From contig DASRCB010000315.1 of the NCBI GenBank assembly GCA_035653295.1, positions 9,687 to 73,686 on the forward strand: 64,000 bases of DNA. The letters run 5' to 3'. Shown here one piece after another: positions 53,050-63,243 of this stretch (the stretch's first letter is position 1; the number at the start of each line of letters is the position of its first letter). Both the position numbers and the translations under genes were made by a program. A model generated the notes under the pieces. That model worked only from the letters and a program-made list of their open reading frames with translations, searched no databases and was not told the origin of the DNA. This stretch comes from DASRCB01 sp035653295 (GTDB taxonomy: Bacteria > Acidobacteriota > Terriglobia > Bryobacterales > Bryobacteraceae).

Positions 53050-54083
53050 CCGCGGCTCAAACGCGACAGCTGGCGGCCGAGTGCGGGTTCGAGCTTTGCG
53101 GCGTGACGCCGGCGGGCCTCGTCACCGATCACACTCGATTCCAGCACTGGGTTGATCGCGGACTGGCCGGCGCGATGGGCTGGCTGACGGACCATCGCGC
53201 CGGGCTGCGGGCCGATGTGCGGTCGCTGCTCCCCTCCGCAAAATCCGTGATCTGCGTCGGCAAGGTTTATAACTCGCCGCGGCCGTACTCGACCGAGTTC
53301 AACGATGACGAGTTGGCGTGGATTTCGCGCTACGCGTGGGGCGACGATTATCATCCCATTCTGAGGCGCGGGCTGGAACAGCTGGCCGCGCGTCTGGGGC
53401 CGGACCACGAATGGCGGGTTTGCGTGGATACCGCGCCGGTGCTGGAGCGCTCGCTGGCGCGCGCGGCGGGGCTGGGCTGGATCGGCAGGAATACCTGTCT
53501 GATCAATCAGCAGGTCGGGTCGTGGTTCTTTCTGGGTGAGCTGCTGACATCCGTCGACATCGAGGGCGAGAATGAGCCCGCGCCCGACCGGTGCGGCAGT
53601 TGTACGCGCTGCATTGATGCGTGTCCGACCGAGGCGCTCCGCCCGGCGGGCGACTCCTGGGAGCTGGACGCGACGCGGTGTATTTCCTATTTCACGATTG
53701 AGCTGCGCGGAGCCATTGAGGAGCGCTATCGCGCCGGCATCGGGCGCCATGTATTCGGGTGCGACATCTGCCAGGACGTGTGTCCGTGGAATCGCCAGGC
53801 CGAAGTAACCGCGGACCAGCGGTTTGGAGCGCGGAACTTCGCCCCGCCGCTGGAGCGGCTGGCGGCGCTGAGCGAGTCGGACTTTCGCGCCATGTTTCGC
53901 GGCACGCCGGTGCTGAGAGCCAAGTACAGCGGCTTTCTGAGAAACGTTGCCGTCGCGATGGGAAACGCCGGCGAGCCGAGGTTTGCCGCCCCTCTGGAGC
54001 GCCTGGCGGACTCCGTCGATCCAGTCGTAGCCGAGCACGCCCGCTGGGCCTTGTCTCGCCTGGTCAGCGCTTTTCGACGATAA
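53046..54083 (+). CDS. queG: Epoxyqueuosine reductase
   Basis: QueG reduces epoxyqueuosine to queuosine in tRNA using cobalamin and two 4Fe-4S clusters. The 345-residue protein has the corrinoid-domain start AAECGFELCGVTPAG, GLGWIGRNTCLINQQVGSWF in the middle and two ferredoxin-type Cys runs, CGSCTRCIDACP and CDICQDVCPWN. A HEAT-like C-terminal tail ends the protein. The start overlaps the lgt stop. The last 20 bases overlap a damaged methyltransferase fragment on the other strand. Confidence 0.95.
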   Translation: MTAAQTRQLAAECGFELCGVTPAGLVTDHTRFQHWVDRGLAGAMGWLTDHRAGLRADVRSLLPSAKSVICVGKVYNSPRPYSTEFNDDELAWISRYAWGDDYHPILRRGLEQLAARLGPDHEWRVCVDTAPVLERSLARAAGLGWIGRNTCLINQQVGSWFFLGELLTSVDIEGENEPAPDRCGSCTRCIDACPTEALRPAGDSWELDATRCISYFTIELRGAIEERYRAGIGRHVFGCDICQDVCPWNRQAEVTADQRFGARNFAPPLERLAALSESDFRAMFRGTPVLRAKYSGFLRNVAVAMGNAGEPRFAAPLERLADSVDPVVAEHARWALSRLVSAFRR

Positions 54084-54259
54084 CGTAATCAATCCACCAA
54101 GCGCGCCGTCGCGAAAAAGCCGCGGGCGGAGATGTTCTTCCATGCGCGCCAGACGCGGGGACAGGGCGGCGCTGGTGACAGCCAGTCCATGAGCTTCCAG
54201 CAGCGACTCGTATTCGCCGATCGACGGTTCCCTTGTGGTGCAAGCCTTTGGCTTGCACG
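54064..54259 (-). pseudogene. Damaged copy of the methyltransferase 3' end plus left REP element
   Basis: Read on the minus strand this stretch matches the C-terminus of the intact methyltransferase at 55090-55830: SIGEYESLLEAHGLAVTSAA, then RMEEHLRPRLFRDGA and WWIDYVIVEKR, with an internal deletion and a frame change. Its outer part (54223-54259) is a 37-base sequence repeated at 55018-55054. That includes a perfect hairpin GTGCAAGCC/GGCTTGCAC (54238-54258, TTT loop) of REP type. It forms the left border of the transposase region. Confidence 0.7.
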
Positions 54260-54320
54260 CTGCAAAGCCGAAGGCTTGCACTACAACGCGAATATCGGGA
54301 ATCCTGCTGCACTATCGTTT

Positions 54321-54890
54321 GTGCAGAACATAAGCCGGACATACCACCGCAGAACACTCCCGCACTACTACCCGCCAGCAGCCATCCTCTTCATCACCTG
54401 GCGCTTGTTCGGCACGCTGCCGCTCGGGGTTGCCACTGGTTTTCAAGATGATGGCATCAGATTTGCCGAACAAGATCGCCTCCTGGATGACGCGACGTCC
54501 GGGCCCGCCTGGCTTCGCGATGCGAGGATCTCGGCAGTTGTCGCCAGGGCGCTTGAGCGGGGTGACCGCGATTAGGGGCTCTACGAGCTGATCGCATGGG
54601 CAATCATGCCCAACCACGTACACATCGTGATTCGGCCGAAGGTCGAGTTGCCAAAGGTCACGCGATGGCTGAAAGGTTCGACCGCTCATGATGCCAACGA
54701 AGTGCTTGGGCGGACGGGCATTCCGTTCTGGCAGCATGAGTCCTACGATCACTGCGTGCGGAATAGTGATGAACTAAACCGGATTATCAAATACGTCGAG
54801 CGGAATCCCGTCCGCGCCGGGCTGGCCTCTTCGATCGAGACGTGGCCCTGGTCGAGCGCGTTCGTCGGCGAACGCCCTTTTCCGGACTGA
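54321..54890 (+). pseudogene. REP-associated tyrosine transposase (RAYT, Y1_Tnp) interrupted by an in-frame amber codon
   Basis: The frame from the GTG at 54321 reads ISRTYHRRTLPHYYPPAAIL, FITWRLFGTLPLG and ends with ARALERGDRD before TAG at 54573. It continues in the same frame with LYELIAWAIMPNHVHIVI, which carries the HUH metal-binding motif HVH. GIPFWQHESYDHCVRN and RIIKYVERNPVRAGL follow, typical of RAYT proteins. Only this one stop codon breaks an otherwise normal protein of about 190 residues. RAYTs mobilise or maintain REP repeats. The open frame 54606-54890 alone would lack the N-terminus. Inactivation by the amber codon is inferred. Confidence 0.8.
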
Positions 54891-54931
54891 TTACTGTCTG
54901 TATTGTGGAGCAAACCTTTGGTGCGCCCGGT

Positions 54932-55054
54932 GGGCGGAGATGTTCTTCCCTGCCGTCGCACTGGGAACAAGGCGGCGCTGGTGACAGCGAGTCCATGCCC
55001 TTCCGTATTCGCCAATGGACGGTTCCCTTGTGGTGCGAGCCTTTGGCTTGCACG
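54932..55054. repeat. Right border: damaged repeat of the left flank with REP hairpin
   Basis: GGGCGGAGATGTTCTTCC and GGCGGCGCTGGTGACAG, present in the left border, recur here in the same order with deletions between them. The block ends in the 37-base repeat (55018-55054), which differs from 54223-54259 at one base. The hairpin GTGCGAGCC/GGCTTGCAC (55033-55053) has one mismatch. Another copy of the hairpin core, AGCCTTTGGCT, lies near 63248, outside this locus. Confidence 0.7.
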
Positions 55055-55089
55055 ATGAATTAACCCGAAGGCTTGCCTTCGCGCCTGCG

Positions 55090-55830
55090 TCAGCGCTTTT
55101 CGGCGATAACCCGAAGCCTCACATAATCAATCCACCATGCGCCCTGCCGAAAAAGCTGCGGGCGGAGCCATTCTTCCATGCGCGCCAGACCGGACTCGTC
55201 CACCGCGAACCGGCCGCAGAACATGTCCATCCATTCGCGCAGCCCGCGCTCACCGTCCATGCGCGTCGGACGCGGGAACAGGGCAGCGCTGGTGACACCT
55301 AGCCCATGAGCTTCCAGCAGCGACGCATATTCGCCGATCGACGGGTAATACCAGGGGCTGAGTTCCGCGACCCGCTCGCGGCCGAGCACCCGCTCCAGCG
55401 CGTCCATCACTGCCGCGATGTTGCCTTTGCCGCCCATCTCGGCTACAAACCGGCCGCCGACCTTCAGGGCGGCGCTCATGGCCTCCACCACCGGCTCGGG
55501 CGGCTTCATCCAGTGCAGCGCCGCGTTCGAGAACACGGCGTCGAACGGCTCATCGGCGCGGAACGCCGCGGCATCCACCAGCCGGAAATCCAGCCTGGGA
55601 TAATTGATCCGCGCCTGAGCGATCATGTCCGGCGACGAATCGATGCCCACCACCGACGCGCCCCGGCCGGCGATCTCGCTGGTCAACTGCCCCGTGCCGC
55701 AGCCGACGTCGAGGACGCGCTCCCCAAACTGTGGGTTCAGTATGTCGAGCAGTCCGGCGCCGTACTCCCACACGAACTGAAATCCGGCCTCGTACTGGCC
55801 GGCGTCCCAGGCTGGCTTTCGGTCAGGCAT
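55090..55830 (-). CDS. Class I SAM-dependent methyltransferase
   Basis: A 246-residue methyltransferase of the trans-aconitate or BioC-like group. Motif I is VLDVGCGTGQLTSEIAGRGA. Acidic motif II is VVGIDSSPDMIAQAR. The segment FDAVFSNAALHWMKPPEPVV is motif-post-I/III. The substrate is unknown. It is the last gene of a minus-strand set with cytochrome oxidase assembly genes and overlaps the DUF420 gene by eight bases. Its 3' end is duplicated in damaged form on the far side of the transposase remnant. Confidence 0.87.
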   Translation of the reverse strand: MPDRKPAWDAGQYEAGFQFVWEYGAGLLDILNPQFGERVLDVGCGTGQLTSEIAGRGASVVGIDSSPDMIAQARINYPRLDFRLVDAAAFRADEPFDAVFSNAALHWMKPPEPVVEAMSAALKVGGRFVAEMGGKGNIAAVMDALERVLGRERVAELSPWYYPSIGEYASLLEAHGLGVTSAALFPRPTRMDGERGLREWMDMFCGRFAVDESGLARMEEWLRPQLFRQGAWWIDYVRLRVIAEKR

Positions 55831-56236
55831 GGTAAAGCATCACGTATACGACGACGCCGGTGACGCTGACGTATAGCCAGATCGGGAGTGTCCAGCGGGC
55901 AATGGCGCGATGCCGCACGTAATCGCGAATGAGCCCGCGGCGGAGGGTCAGGATCGCCAGCACCGGGACCACCGCGGCCAGCACCGTGTGCGTCGCCAGA
56001 ATGCTGAGATACAACGCGCGCATGCCGCCTTTCCCTGGGTAATAGACGACACCCGACAGCGCGTGATTCAGCAGGTAGCAAATCAGGAACGCCACCGAGA
56101 CGCAGAACGCGGTGATCATCACCCGGCGATGCGCCTCGACACGTTTGCGGCGAATGAGCGTGTATGCCCAGACCAGCAGAGCGGCGCAGATGCCGTTCAG
56201 GGCGGCATCGATCGCCGGCAGATCGCGGGCGGTCAT
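55823..56236 (-). CDS. DUF420-family membrane protein
   Basis: A 137-residue protein with four predicted helices, including IDAALNGICAALLVWAYTLI, VMITAFCVSVAFLICYLLNH and ILATHTVLAAVVPVLAILTL. Conserved His residues (EAHRRVM, NHALSG, ATHTVLA) are typical of DUF420, a family usually encoded with heme-copper oxidase genes and linked to their assembly. The start overlaps the SCO1-like gene by four bases, in keeping with that role. Confidence 0.85.
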   Translation of the reverse strand: MTARDLPAIDAALNGICAALLVWAYTLIRRKRVEAHRRVMITAFCVSVAFLICYLLNHALSGVVYYPGKGGMRALYLSILATHTVLAAVVPVLAILTLRRGLIRDYVRHRAIARWTLPIWLYVSVTGVVVYVMLYHA

Positions 56237-56787
56237 CCCGCCCTTTCGCGCAGCAGCACGTGGACGTCTCTCACCAGCTGCGGAATGCTGCTCTCCTCAC
56301 TCGTGTCGTAATAGCCGCGGATGTGCGCCTTCGAATCCACCAGCACGAAACGATTGCTGTGCATCAGCGAGCCGTCCACATTCCCAAGTTTGAAAACGTC
56401 GCGGTCGAGGTGCTGAAGTACCGGCTGCGGACCGGTCAGGAAATACCAAATGTCGGAGGCGTGATGGACCTTCGCGTATTCGGCCAGCACCGCCGGGGTA
56501 TCGCGCTTCGGATCGACAGTGAAGGAAATGAGGCGCACGTGCGGGGTCCTCTGGAGAGCGGACTGGATCTGGTGCATCTGCGAGGTCATGCGCGGGCAGA
56601 TGCTGCCGCAGGTCGTGTAAATGAAGTCGGCCACCCACACCCGCCCATCCAGCGACCGGCTGTCGAACGGATTCGAGTGCTGGTCAGTGAGCTGGAATTC
56701 GGGCACGATGCCGTAGTCGTCCAGCGGGGGCGGCCCGGTGTGGCAGCCGGCGAGCACGGCCAGCAGCGCGGCGACAACCCACTTCAT
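56233..56787 (-). CDS. SCO1/SenC-family copper chaperone lipoprotein
   Basis: A 184-residue exported thioredoxin-fold protein that delivers copper to the CuA site of cytochrome oxidase. The copper ligands are present: Cys60 and Cys64 in TTCGSICPRM, and His143 in LMHSNRFVLVD. The N-terminus MKWVVAALLAVLAGCHTG has a lipobox (LAGC), so it is anchored as a lipoprotein after processing by Lgt and LspA. The ATG at 56787 overlaps the ctaB stop by four bases; longer upstream readings are rejected. Confidence 0.92.
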   Translation of the reverse strand: MKWVVAALLAVLAGCHTGPPPLDDYGIVPEFQLTDQHSNPFDSRSLDGRVWVADFIYTTCGSICPRMTSQMHQIQSALQRTPHVRLISFTVDPKRDTPAVLAEYAKVHHASDIWYFLTGPQPVLQHLDRDVFKLGNVDGSLMHSNRFVLVDSKAHIRGYYDTSEESSIPQLVRDVHVLLRERAG

Positions 56788-57632
56788 GCAAGGTGGTCGA
56801 GGAGCATCAGGCCGTACAGCAGGGGCAGATAGAGGACCGAGGCCAGCAGCACCCGGCGCGCGCGCTGGCGGGTGCGATCGAGCGAAACCCGAATTGCCGA
56901 ATAGAGAAAGAACAGCCCGAGCGCCGTCGCTCCGATCAGGTACACGTTTCCTTCGGCTCCCATCCACCGCGGGATCAGGCTGATCGGAATCAGCAGCAGC
57001 GAGTAGAGAACCATCTGGCGGGCGGTGGAAAGGCCGTCGGGTTCAACTACGGGCAGCATGCGAATGCCGGCGCGCTCATAATCTTCGCGATACATCCAGG
57101 CGATGGAGTAGAAATGCGGGAACTGCCACAGGAACAGGATCCCGAACAGGATCCAGGCTTCGACCGTGAGGTGGCCGGCGGCGCCCGCGTACCCGATCAG
57201 GGGCGGCATCGCTCCGGGAATCGCGCCGACGGTGGTGGAATGCGGCGAGCGCTGTTTGAGCGGCGTATACACGCAGAGATAGGTCAGCAGGGTGAACATG
57301 CCCAGCAGCGCGCACAACAGGTTCGCGCCCAGCCACATCTCCAGGAAACCGGCCAGCGATATGGCGATCCCGAACAGCAGCGCGCTGCGGGGATTCAGCC
57401 TCCCTGCCGGCAGCGGGCGCGACTGCGTGCGCCGCATGCGCGCGTCCGCTTCGCGCTCGTACCACTGGTTCAGGGCCGCGGTTCCGGAGGCGATCAGCGC
57501 CGTCCCCAGCAGCGTGTGCAGGAGCGTCAGCAGGCTCCAGCTCTTGTCCGCGCCGAAGAAGTAGCCGATCGCCGTACTCATGACGATCAACCACGTGATG
57601 CGGGGCTTCGTCAGCGCGAGGTAGTCTTTCAT
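56784..57632 (-). CDS. ctaB: Protoheme IX farnesyltransferase (heme O synthase)
   Basis: CtaB/CyoE farnesylates heme B to heme O for heme-copper oxidases. The 282-residue UbiA-type membrane enzyme has the first aspartate-rich motif NQWYEREADARMRRTQSRPL. After it come YTPLKQRSPHSTTVGAIPGA and REDYERAGIRMLPV, the second acidic site. It heads the operon ctaB-SCO1-DUF420-methyltransferase with overlaps throughout. The oxidase subunits themselves are not in the window. Confidence 0.95.
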   Translation of the reverse strand: MKDYLALTKPRITWLIVMSTAIGYFFGADKSWSLLTLLHTLLGTALIASGTAALNQWYEREADARMRRTQSRPLPAGRLNPRSALLFGIAISLAGFLEMWLGANLLCALLGMFTLLTYLCVYTPLKQRSPHSTTVGAIPGAMPPLIGYAGAAGHLTVEAWILFGILFLWQFPHFYSIAWMYREDYERAGIRMLPVVEPDGLSTARQMVLYSLLLIPISLIPRWMGAEGNVYLIGATALGLFFLYSAIRVSLDRTRQRARRVLLASVLYLPLLYGLMLLDHLA

Positions 57633-57797
57633 GGAGATGAGCGGCCCCGAACAGCCCTGAGCCAGACCCGTTCGGGTTCTACCTATTCTACAACCGTTCT
57701 CGCACGGATGTAATCTTTGGCCGTCCTATCTATGGACCAGCGTATGCCGCCTCCCGTTTCGCCCCGAACGGCGATATTCTTCCACTGGAGGCAGTCA

Positions 57798-58184
57798 ATG
57801 TTTGCCTGGAAACGTGCTCTCGTCCTCGGGGCCTTCAGCTGGCTCATCCCGTTCATCCTGGGATTCGCGACTTTTCCGCTCAAACAGGTCAGCGCCTCCC
57901 TGTTTGACACGGTCATGGTGCTGGTCCTGGTCGTCACCGCCGGAATGCTGCTCAGCCATTATTTCGATGGGCGTCCCGTGTCCGTGCGGGAAGCCTTGTT
58001 CGTGGGGCTGCTGTGGGTGGCCATGAATCTGATTCTCGATTACCCGATGTTTGCCTACGGGCCGATGAAGATGAGCGCGGCGCGGTACTACTCGGAGATT
58101 GGGGTGGCGTACCTTGCCTTTCCGGCGTTTGCCTTCGGGGCAGCGCGCCTGGCGCGGGCGCAGCTGGCGAGCCCGGTAGCGTAA
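57798..58184 (+). CDS. Four-helix membrane protein of unknown function
   Basis: A 128-residue membrane protein with helices near VLGAFSWLIPFILGFATFPL, TVMVLVLVVTAGMLLSHYF, EALFVGLLWVAMNLILDYPM and YLAFPAFAFGAARLARAQ. The ATG at 57798 is chosen because GGAGG lies six bases upstream; the longer frame from 57717 adds a polar lead of 27 residues without support. Similar proteins are common hypotheticals. It is divergent from ctaB. Confidence 0.7.
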   Translation: MFAWKRALVLGAFSWLIPFILGFATFPLKQVSASLFDTVMVLVLVVTAGMLLSHYFDGRPVSVREALFVGLLWVAMNLILDYPMFAYGPMKMSAARYYSEIGVAYLAFPAFAFGAARLARAQLASPVA

Positions 58185-58234
58185 ACGTTAAGTTCAGAAA
58201 TCGCGCGTGCTAGCATGAACGATTACGTTCCTGC

Positions 58235-58750
58235 ATGATTCGCGCTTACCGCGGCCGGTTGCCCAGGATTGCCGCGTCCGCTTATGTCGATGAAAGCGCG
58301 GTGGTGATCGGCGATGTCTCCGTGGGCGAGCGATCCAGCATCTGGCCGCATGTCAGCGCGCGCGGCGACGTGCATTTCATCCGCATCGGCGAGGAGACGA
58401 ACATCCAGGACAACTCCGTGCTGCACGCCGACGCCCCCGACTGGCCGCTGGTCATCGGCAACCGCGTGACGGTGGGACATCGCGTGGTGCTGCACGGCTG
58501 CACGGTGGAGGACGACGTCCTGGTGGGGATTGGCGCCATCGTGCTGAATGGGGCGACAATTGGGGAAGGCGCGGTGATCGCGGCCGGCGCGCTGGTTCCC
58601 GAAGGCATGCAGGTCCCGGCCGGAAGCATGGTGATGGGCGTACCCGCCAAAGTTCGCCGCCAGATTACGGACGAGGAGCGAGAGCGCTTCCGTCTCAACT
58701 GCCAGCATTACGTGGACGCCTGCCGCGCCTATCGGGACGAGCCGGCATAA
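58235..58750 (+). CDS. Gamma-carbonic-anhydrase-like hexapeptide-repeat protein
   Basis: A 171-residue left-handed beta-helix protein of the gamma carbonic anhydrase (YrdA/PaaY) family. The three metal His are seen in NSVLHAD and TVGHRVVLHGC. Hexapeptide repeats run from SAYVDESAVVIGDVSVGERS to GAIVLNGATIGEGAVIAAGA. The catalytic Glu residues of true gamma-CA are not clearly present, so anhydrase activity is uncertain. hisS follows after 32 bases. Confidence 0.88.
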   Translation: MIRAYRGRLPRIAASAYVDESAVVIGDVSVGERSSIWPHVSARGDVHFIRIGEETNIQDNSVLHADAPDWPLVIGNRVTVGHRVVLHGCTVEDDVLVGIGAIVLNGATIGEGAVIAAGALVPEGMQVPAGSMVMGVPAKVRRQITDEERERFRLNCQHYVDACRAYRDEPA

Positions 58751-58782
58751 GCGCCAGCGGCTGGAGAACAGAAAAGAACAAA

Positions 58783-60039
58783 ATGATTCGGGCAGTCAAA
58801 GGCACGCGGGATATTCTTCCCCCTTCCAGCACGGTCTGGAACCACGTGGAAGATGTAGCGCGGGAAGTGTTCCGCACGTTCAATTACCGCGAGATCCGCA
58901 CGCCGATCCTCGAGGAAACGGCGCTGTTCGTGCGCAGCGTGGGCGAGGATACCGACATCGTCGGCAAGGAGATGTACACTTTTGACGACCGCGATGGATC
59001 GTCGCTGACGTTGCGCCCCGAAGCAACGGCCTCGGTCATGCGCGCCTACATCGAGCACCGGCTCGATCAGCAGCCGGGGTTGAAGAAGCTTTATTACCTG
59101 GGGCCGATGTTCCGGCGCGAGCGCCCGCAAAAGGGCCGCTACCGGCAGTTCTTCCAGATCGGCGCGGAGGCGATCGGGTCGGAATCGCCGGCGGTGGACG
59201 CGGAAGTGATCGAGATGGTCATTGAGGTACTGCGCCGCGCCGGGCTGAGCGGTTTCAGGCTGTACATCAACTCCGTCGGCGACGCGAACTGCCGCCCCGC
59301 GTATGTCGAACTGCTGCGCGACAAGCTGCGCGAAGTCGCCCCGACGCTGTGCGGCGACTGCCAGCGCCGATCGGAAACGAATCCGCTGCGCGTGCTCGAC
59401 TGCAAGGTTCCCGAGGATCAGCCCATCATCGATGCGCTGCCGTCCATACAGGACCACCTCTGCGAGCCGTGCCGCGACCACTTCCAGGCGCTGTGCGTGG
59501 ATCTGGCGCAGCGCGGCATCGAATACGAGGTGCGCCCGCGTATGGTGCGCGGCCTCGACTATTACATGCGCACTACCTTCGAGATCGTGCACGGCGCCCT
59601 GGGGGCGCAGAATTCCGTGCTGGGAGGCGGGCGCTACGACGGACTCGCGGAGGCGATCGGGTCGAAGGTTCCGGCCCCGGGAATCGGGTTTTCCATTGGC
59701 GAGGATCGGCTGGTCATGAGCCTGGAGCAGGAGCGTCCGGGCGAGTTCGGGCACGCGCTCGACGTGTATGTCGCGCCCATGGGCGCTGAGGCGGCGCGGC
59801 ATTCCGCGGCGCTGGCGCGGGAACTGCGGCAGGCTGGCGCGTCCGTGGAGCTGGGCTTCGAGGGAAAACTGAAGCGCGCGCTCGAGCTGGCGAACAAGGC
59901 CGGCGCGCGATACGCGCTCATCGTCGGCGACAATGAAATAACCGCCGGCCAATACGCGCTGAAGGAAATGGCCACCGGCCAGCAGACGGTGATTCGCCGC
60001 GACGAGCTGCTGGAGAAGTTCGGACGTGCCCCATGCTGA
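58783..60039 (+). CDS. hisS: Histidyl-tRNA synthetase
   Basis: HisRS, a class II synthetase of 418 residues. Features include KGTRDILPPSS at the start, LRPEATASVMRAY for motif-2 context, the motif 2 arginine in GPMFRRERPQKGRYRQFFQ, the histidine signature GLDYYMRTTFEIV and motif 3 GIGFSIGEDRL. The C-terminal anticodon-binding domain follows. It lies before a hairpin element and aspS on the same strand. Confidence 0.97.
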   Translation: MIRAVKGTRDILPPSSTVWNHVEDVAREVFRTFNYREIRTPILEETALFVRSVGEDTDIVGKEMYTFDDRDGSSLTLRPEATASVMRAYIEHRLDQQPGLKKLYYLGPMFRRERPQKGRYRQFFQIGAEAIGSESPAVDAEVIEMVIEVLRRAGLSGFRLYINSVGDANCRPAYVELLRDKLREVAPTLCGDCQRRSETNPLRVLDCKVPEDQPIIDALPSIQDHLCEPCRDHFQALCVDLAQRGIEYEVRPRMVRGLDYYMRTTFEIVHGALGAQNSVLGGGRYDGLAEAIGSKVPAPGIGFSIGEDRLVMSLEQERPGEFGHALDVYVAPMGAEAARHSAALARELRQAGASVELGFEGKLKRALELANKAGARYALIVGDNEITAGQYALKEMATGQQTVIRRDELLEKFGRAPC

Positions 60040-60047
60040 CCAGAAGC

Positions 60048-60163
60048 GCGTGGGGCAGGTCTCCAGACCTGCGTCGGGCGTCCACGCCCGCCTGGTCGCA
60101 TGTCGGTGAAATGGAGGAGGCGGGGGCGGAAGCCCCGCGCAGGCGTGGACGCCTGTCCCACCC
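60048..60163. repeat. MITE-like element with 26-bp terminal inverted repeats and four hairpins
   Basis: The 116-base block fills most of the hisS-aspS gap. Its ends (60048-60073 and 60138-60163) are inverted repeats matching at 20 of 26 bases. Inside are perfect hairpins at 60055-60072 (8-bp stem), 60075-60090 (7-bp) and 60140-60155 (7-bp), and a 5-bp one at 60123-60136. It has no coding capacity. It could be a REP/MITE or act as a terminator between the synthetase genes. Confidence 0.6.
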
Positions 60164-60184
60164 ACTCGTTGTGAGGTCGATTGG

Positions 60185-61975
<1,791 letters not shown>

Positions 61976-62091
61976 CTGACCCCGCCATCGCCGGCAGCGT
62001 CGGACGGCGCACGGTTATTGCGTGTATCGAACATTTCAATGGAACTTGTTCCTGCATTCTGATAGAATTATCGGGAAGGAGTTATTCAGAA

Positions 62092-62343
62092 TTGGCTACA
62101 AAGAAGAATGAGAATTCCGTGAATGCCCCGCGCACTAATGCAGCAGCAAAGAAGCCCACAGCTCCGCGTCTTCATAAGAAAGCAACTCCCGTTACTGCCC
62201 CCGTCGACGTAACCGTTTCGCAGGAAGACATCGCAAAACTCGCCTACGCTCTCTGGGAATCCCGTGGATGCCCGGCCGGTTCCGGCGAAGAAGACTGGTT
62301 CGCCGCCGAGACTCAGCTGAAGGCCGCGACAACCGCCGCCTGA
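62092..62343 (+). CDS. DUF2934-family small protein
   Basis: An 83-residue protein starting with TTG, with AAGGAG about ten bases before it and a TAGAAT at 62062-62067. A Lys/Ala/Pro-rich N-terminus (KKPTAPRLHKKATPVTAP) leads to the DUF2934 motif EDIAKLAYALWESRGCP followed by GSGEEDWFAAETQL. The family is small and frequent in acidobacteria and proteobacteria. Its function is unknown. An ATG-initiated longer frame running back into aspS is an artefact. Confidence 0.8.
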   Translation: MATKKNENSVNAPRTNAAAKKPTAPRLHKKATPVTAPVDVTVSQEDIAKLAYALWESRGCPAGSGEEDWFAAETQLKAATTAA

Positions 62344-62351
62344 CCGCTCCC

Positions 62352-62369
62352 GTGCGGCAACCGCCGCAC
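62352..62369 (+). terminator. Hairpin after the DUF2934 gene
   Basis: Perfect 7-bp stem GTGCGGC (62352-62358) and GCCGCAC (62363-62369) with an AACC loop, nine bases after the stop. Only a weak T-rich stretch follows, so termination strength is uncertain. Confidence 0.45.
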
Positions 62370-62517
62370 ATTCCTGTACGTCTTTAAGAACAGAACCAGG
62401 ACTCCTCCGGCTCGCGGGCTGGTACGCAAGAGCTTTGCCCGCGCGGCGGTTCGCTTGCCTGCCCAAAACGGCGCGTGCTTTAATGAGTAACGGCGTTTGC
62501 GCAGGCCCGCCCTCGCA

Positions 62518-63123
62518 ATGGAAGAACCGATCATTCAGCCCGCGGTAACGGAGATCGCCGCAACACCGGAAACCGCACTGCCCAGACCCGCGAAGCGGCG
62601 CATCGCGGCGGGCGCGGTGCTGCACTGGCTGCGCGACCTGACTCTGTCGGTGGTCATCGCCATGATGGTCATCCTCTTCCTCTACCAGCCGGTGAAGGTC
62701 GAGGGCACCAGCATGATGCCCGCGCTGGTGGATCAGGAGCGCATCTTCATCAATAAGTTCGTCTACCGCTTCCCCTTCGGCGAGATCCACCGCGGCGACA
62801 TGGTGGTCTTCTGGTTTCCGCACGACATCACGAAATCGTATATCAAGCGCGTCATCGGCATGCCCGGCGATCGCATCGAGATCGACAGCGGGACGGTCAT
62901 GGTCAATGGCCAGCGCCTGAACGAGTGGTACGTGCCGCCGGATTATCGCGACGATCTGTCGATGCCCGCCGAAACTGTACCACCCGGCGAATACTTCGTG
63001 CTGGGCGACCACCGCAAGTCCTCCAACGACAGCCGCATGTGGGGTACGGTCCCGCGCCGCGACATTTACGGGCGCGCCGTGTTCGTCTACTGGCCCTTCG
63101 ACCGCATCGGCGTGCTGCGGTAG
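62518..63123 (+). CDS. lepB: Signal peptidase I
   Basis: Type I signal peptidase, 201 residues, that removes signal peptides on the outer face of the inner membrane. Ser65 in VEGTSMMPAL and Lys110 in SYIKRVIGMPGDRI form the catalytic dyad. A single helix (LTLSVVIAMMVILFLYQP) anchors it. Box D is VLGDHRKSSNDSRMWG. The ATG at 62518 is chosen; no Shine-Dalgarno sequence is visible. TTTAAT at about 62478-62483 may be the -10. An earlier in-frame TTG at 62497 is possible. Confidence 0.95.
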   Translation: MEEPIIQPAVTEIAATPETALPRPAKRRIAAGAVLHWLRDLTLSVVIAMMVILFLYQPVKVEGTSMMPALVDQERIFINKFVYRFPFGEIHRGDMVVFWFPHDITKSYIKRVIGMPGDRIEIDSGTVMVNGQRLNEWYVPPDYRDDLSMPAETVPPGEYFVLGDHRKSSNDSRMWGTVPRRDIYGRAVFVYWPFDRIGVLR

Positions 63124-63243
63124 TCCCCTTCATATAAAAAACATCTGAACGCCAGCGCAACTTCGCCGTCTTGCGTAGTGAGTGCGCCGCAATTAACTTC
63201 GAATTCACATGGAAACTGGCCGGATAATCGCGCGAACTTTGTG

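Noticed and set aside
52881..54281. A long minus-strand frame opposite queG and lgt
   Set aside because: Only its first 60 codons carry the methyltransferase-like remnant; the rest is antisense shadow.
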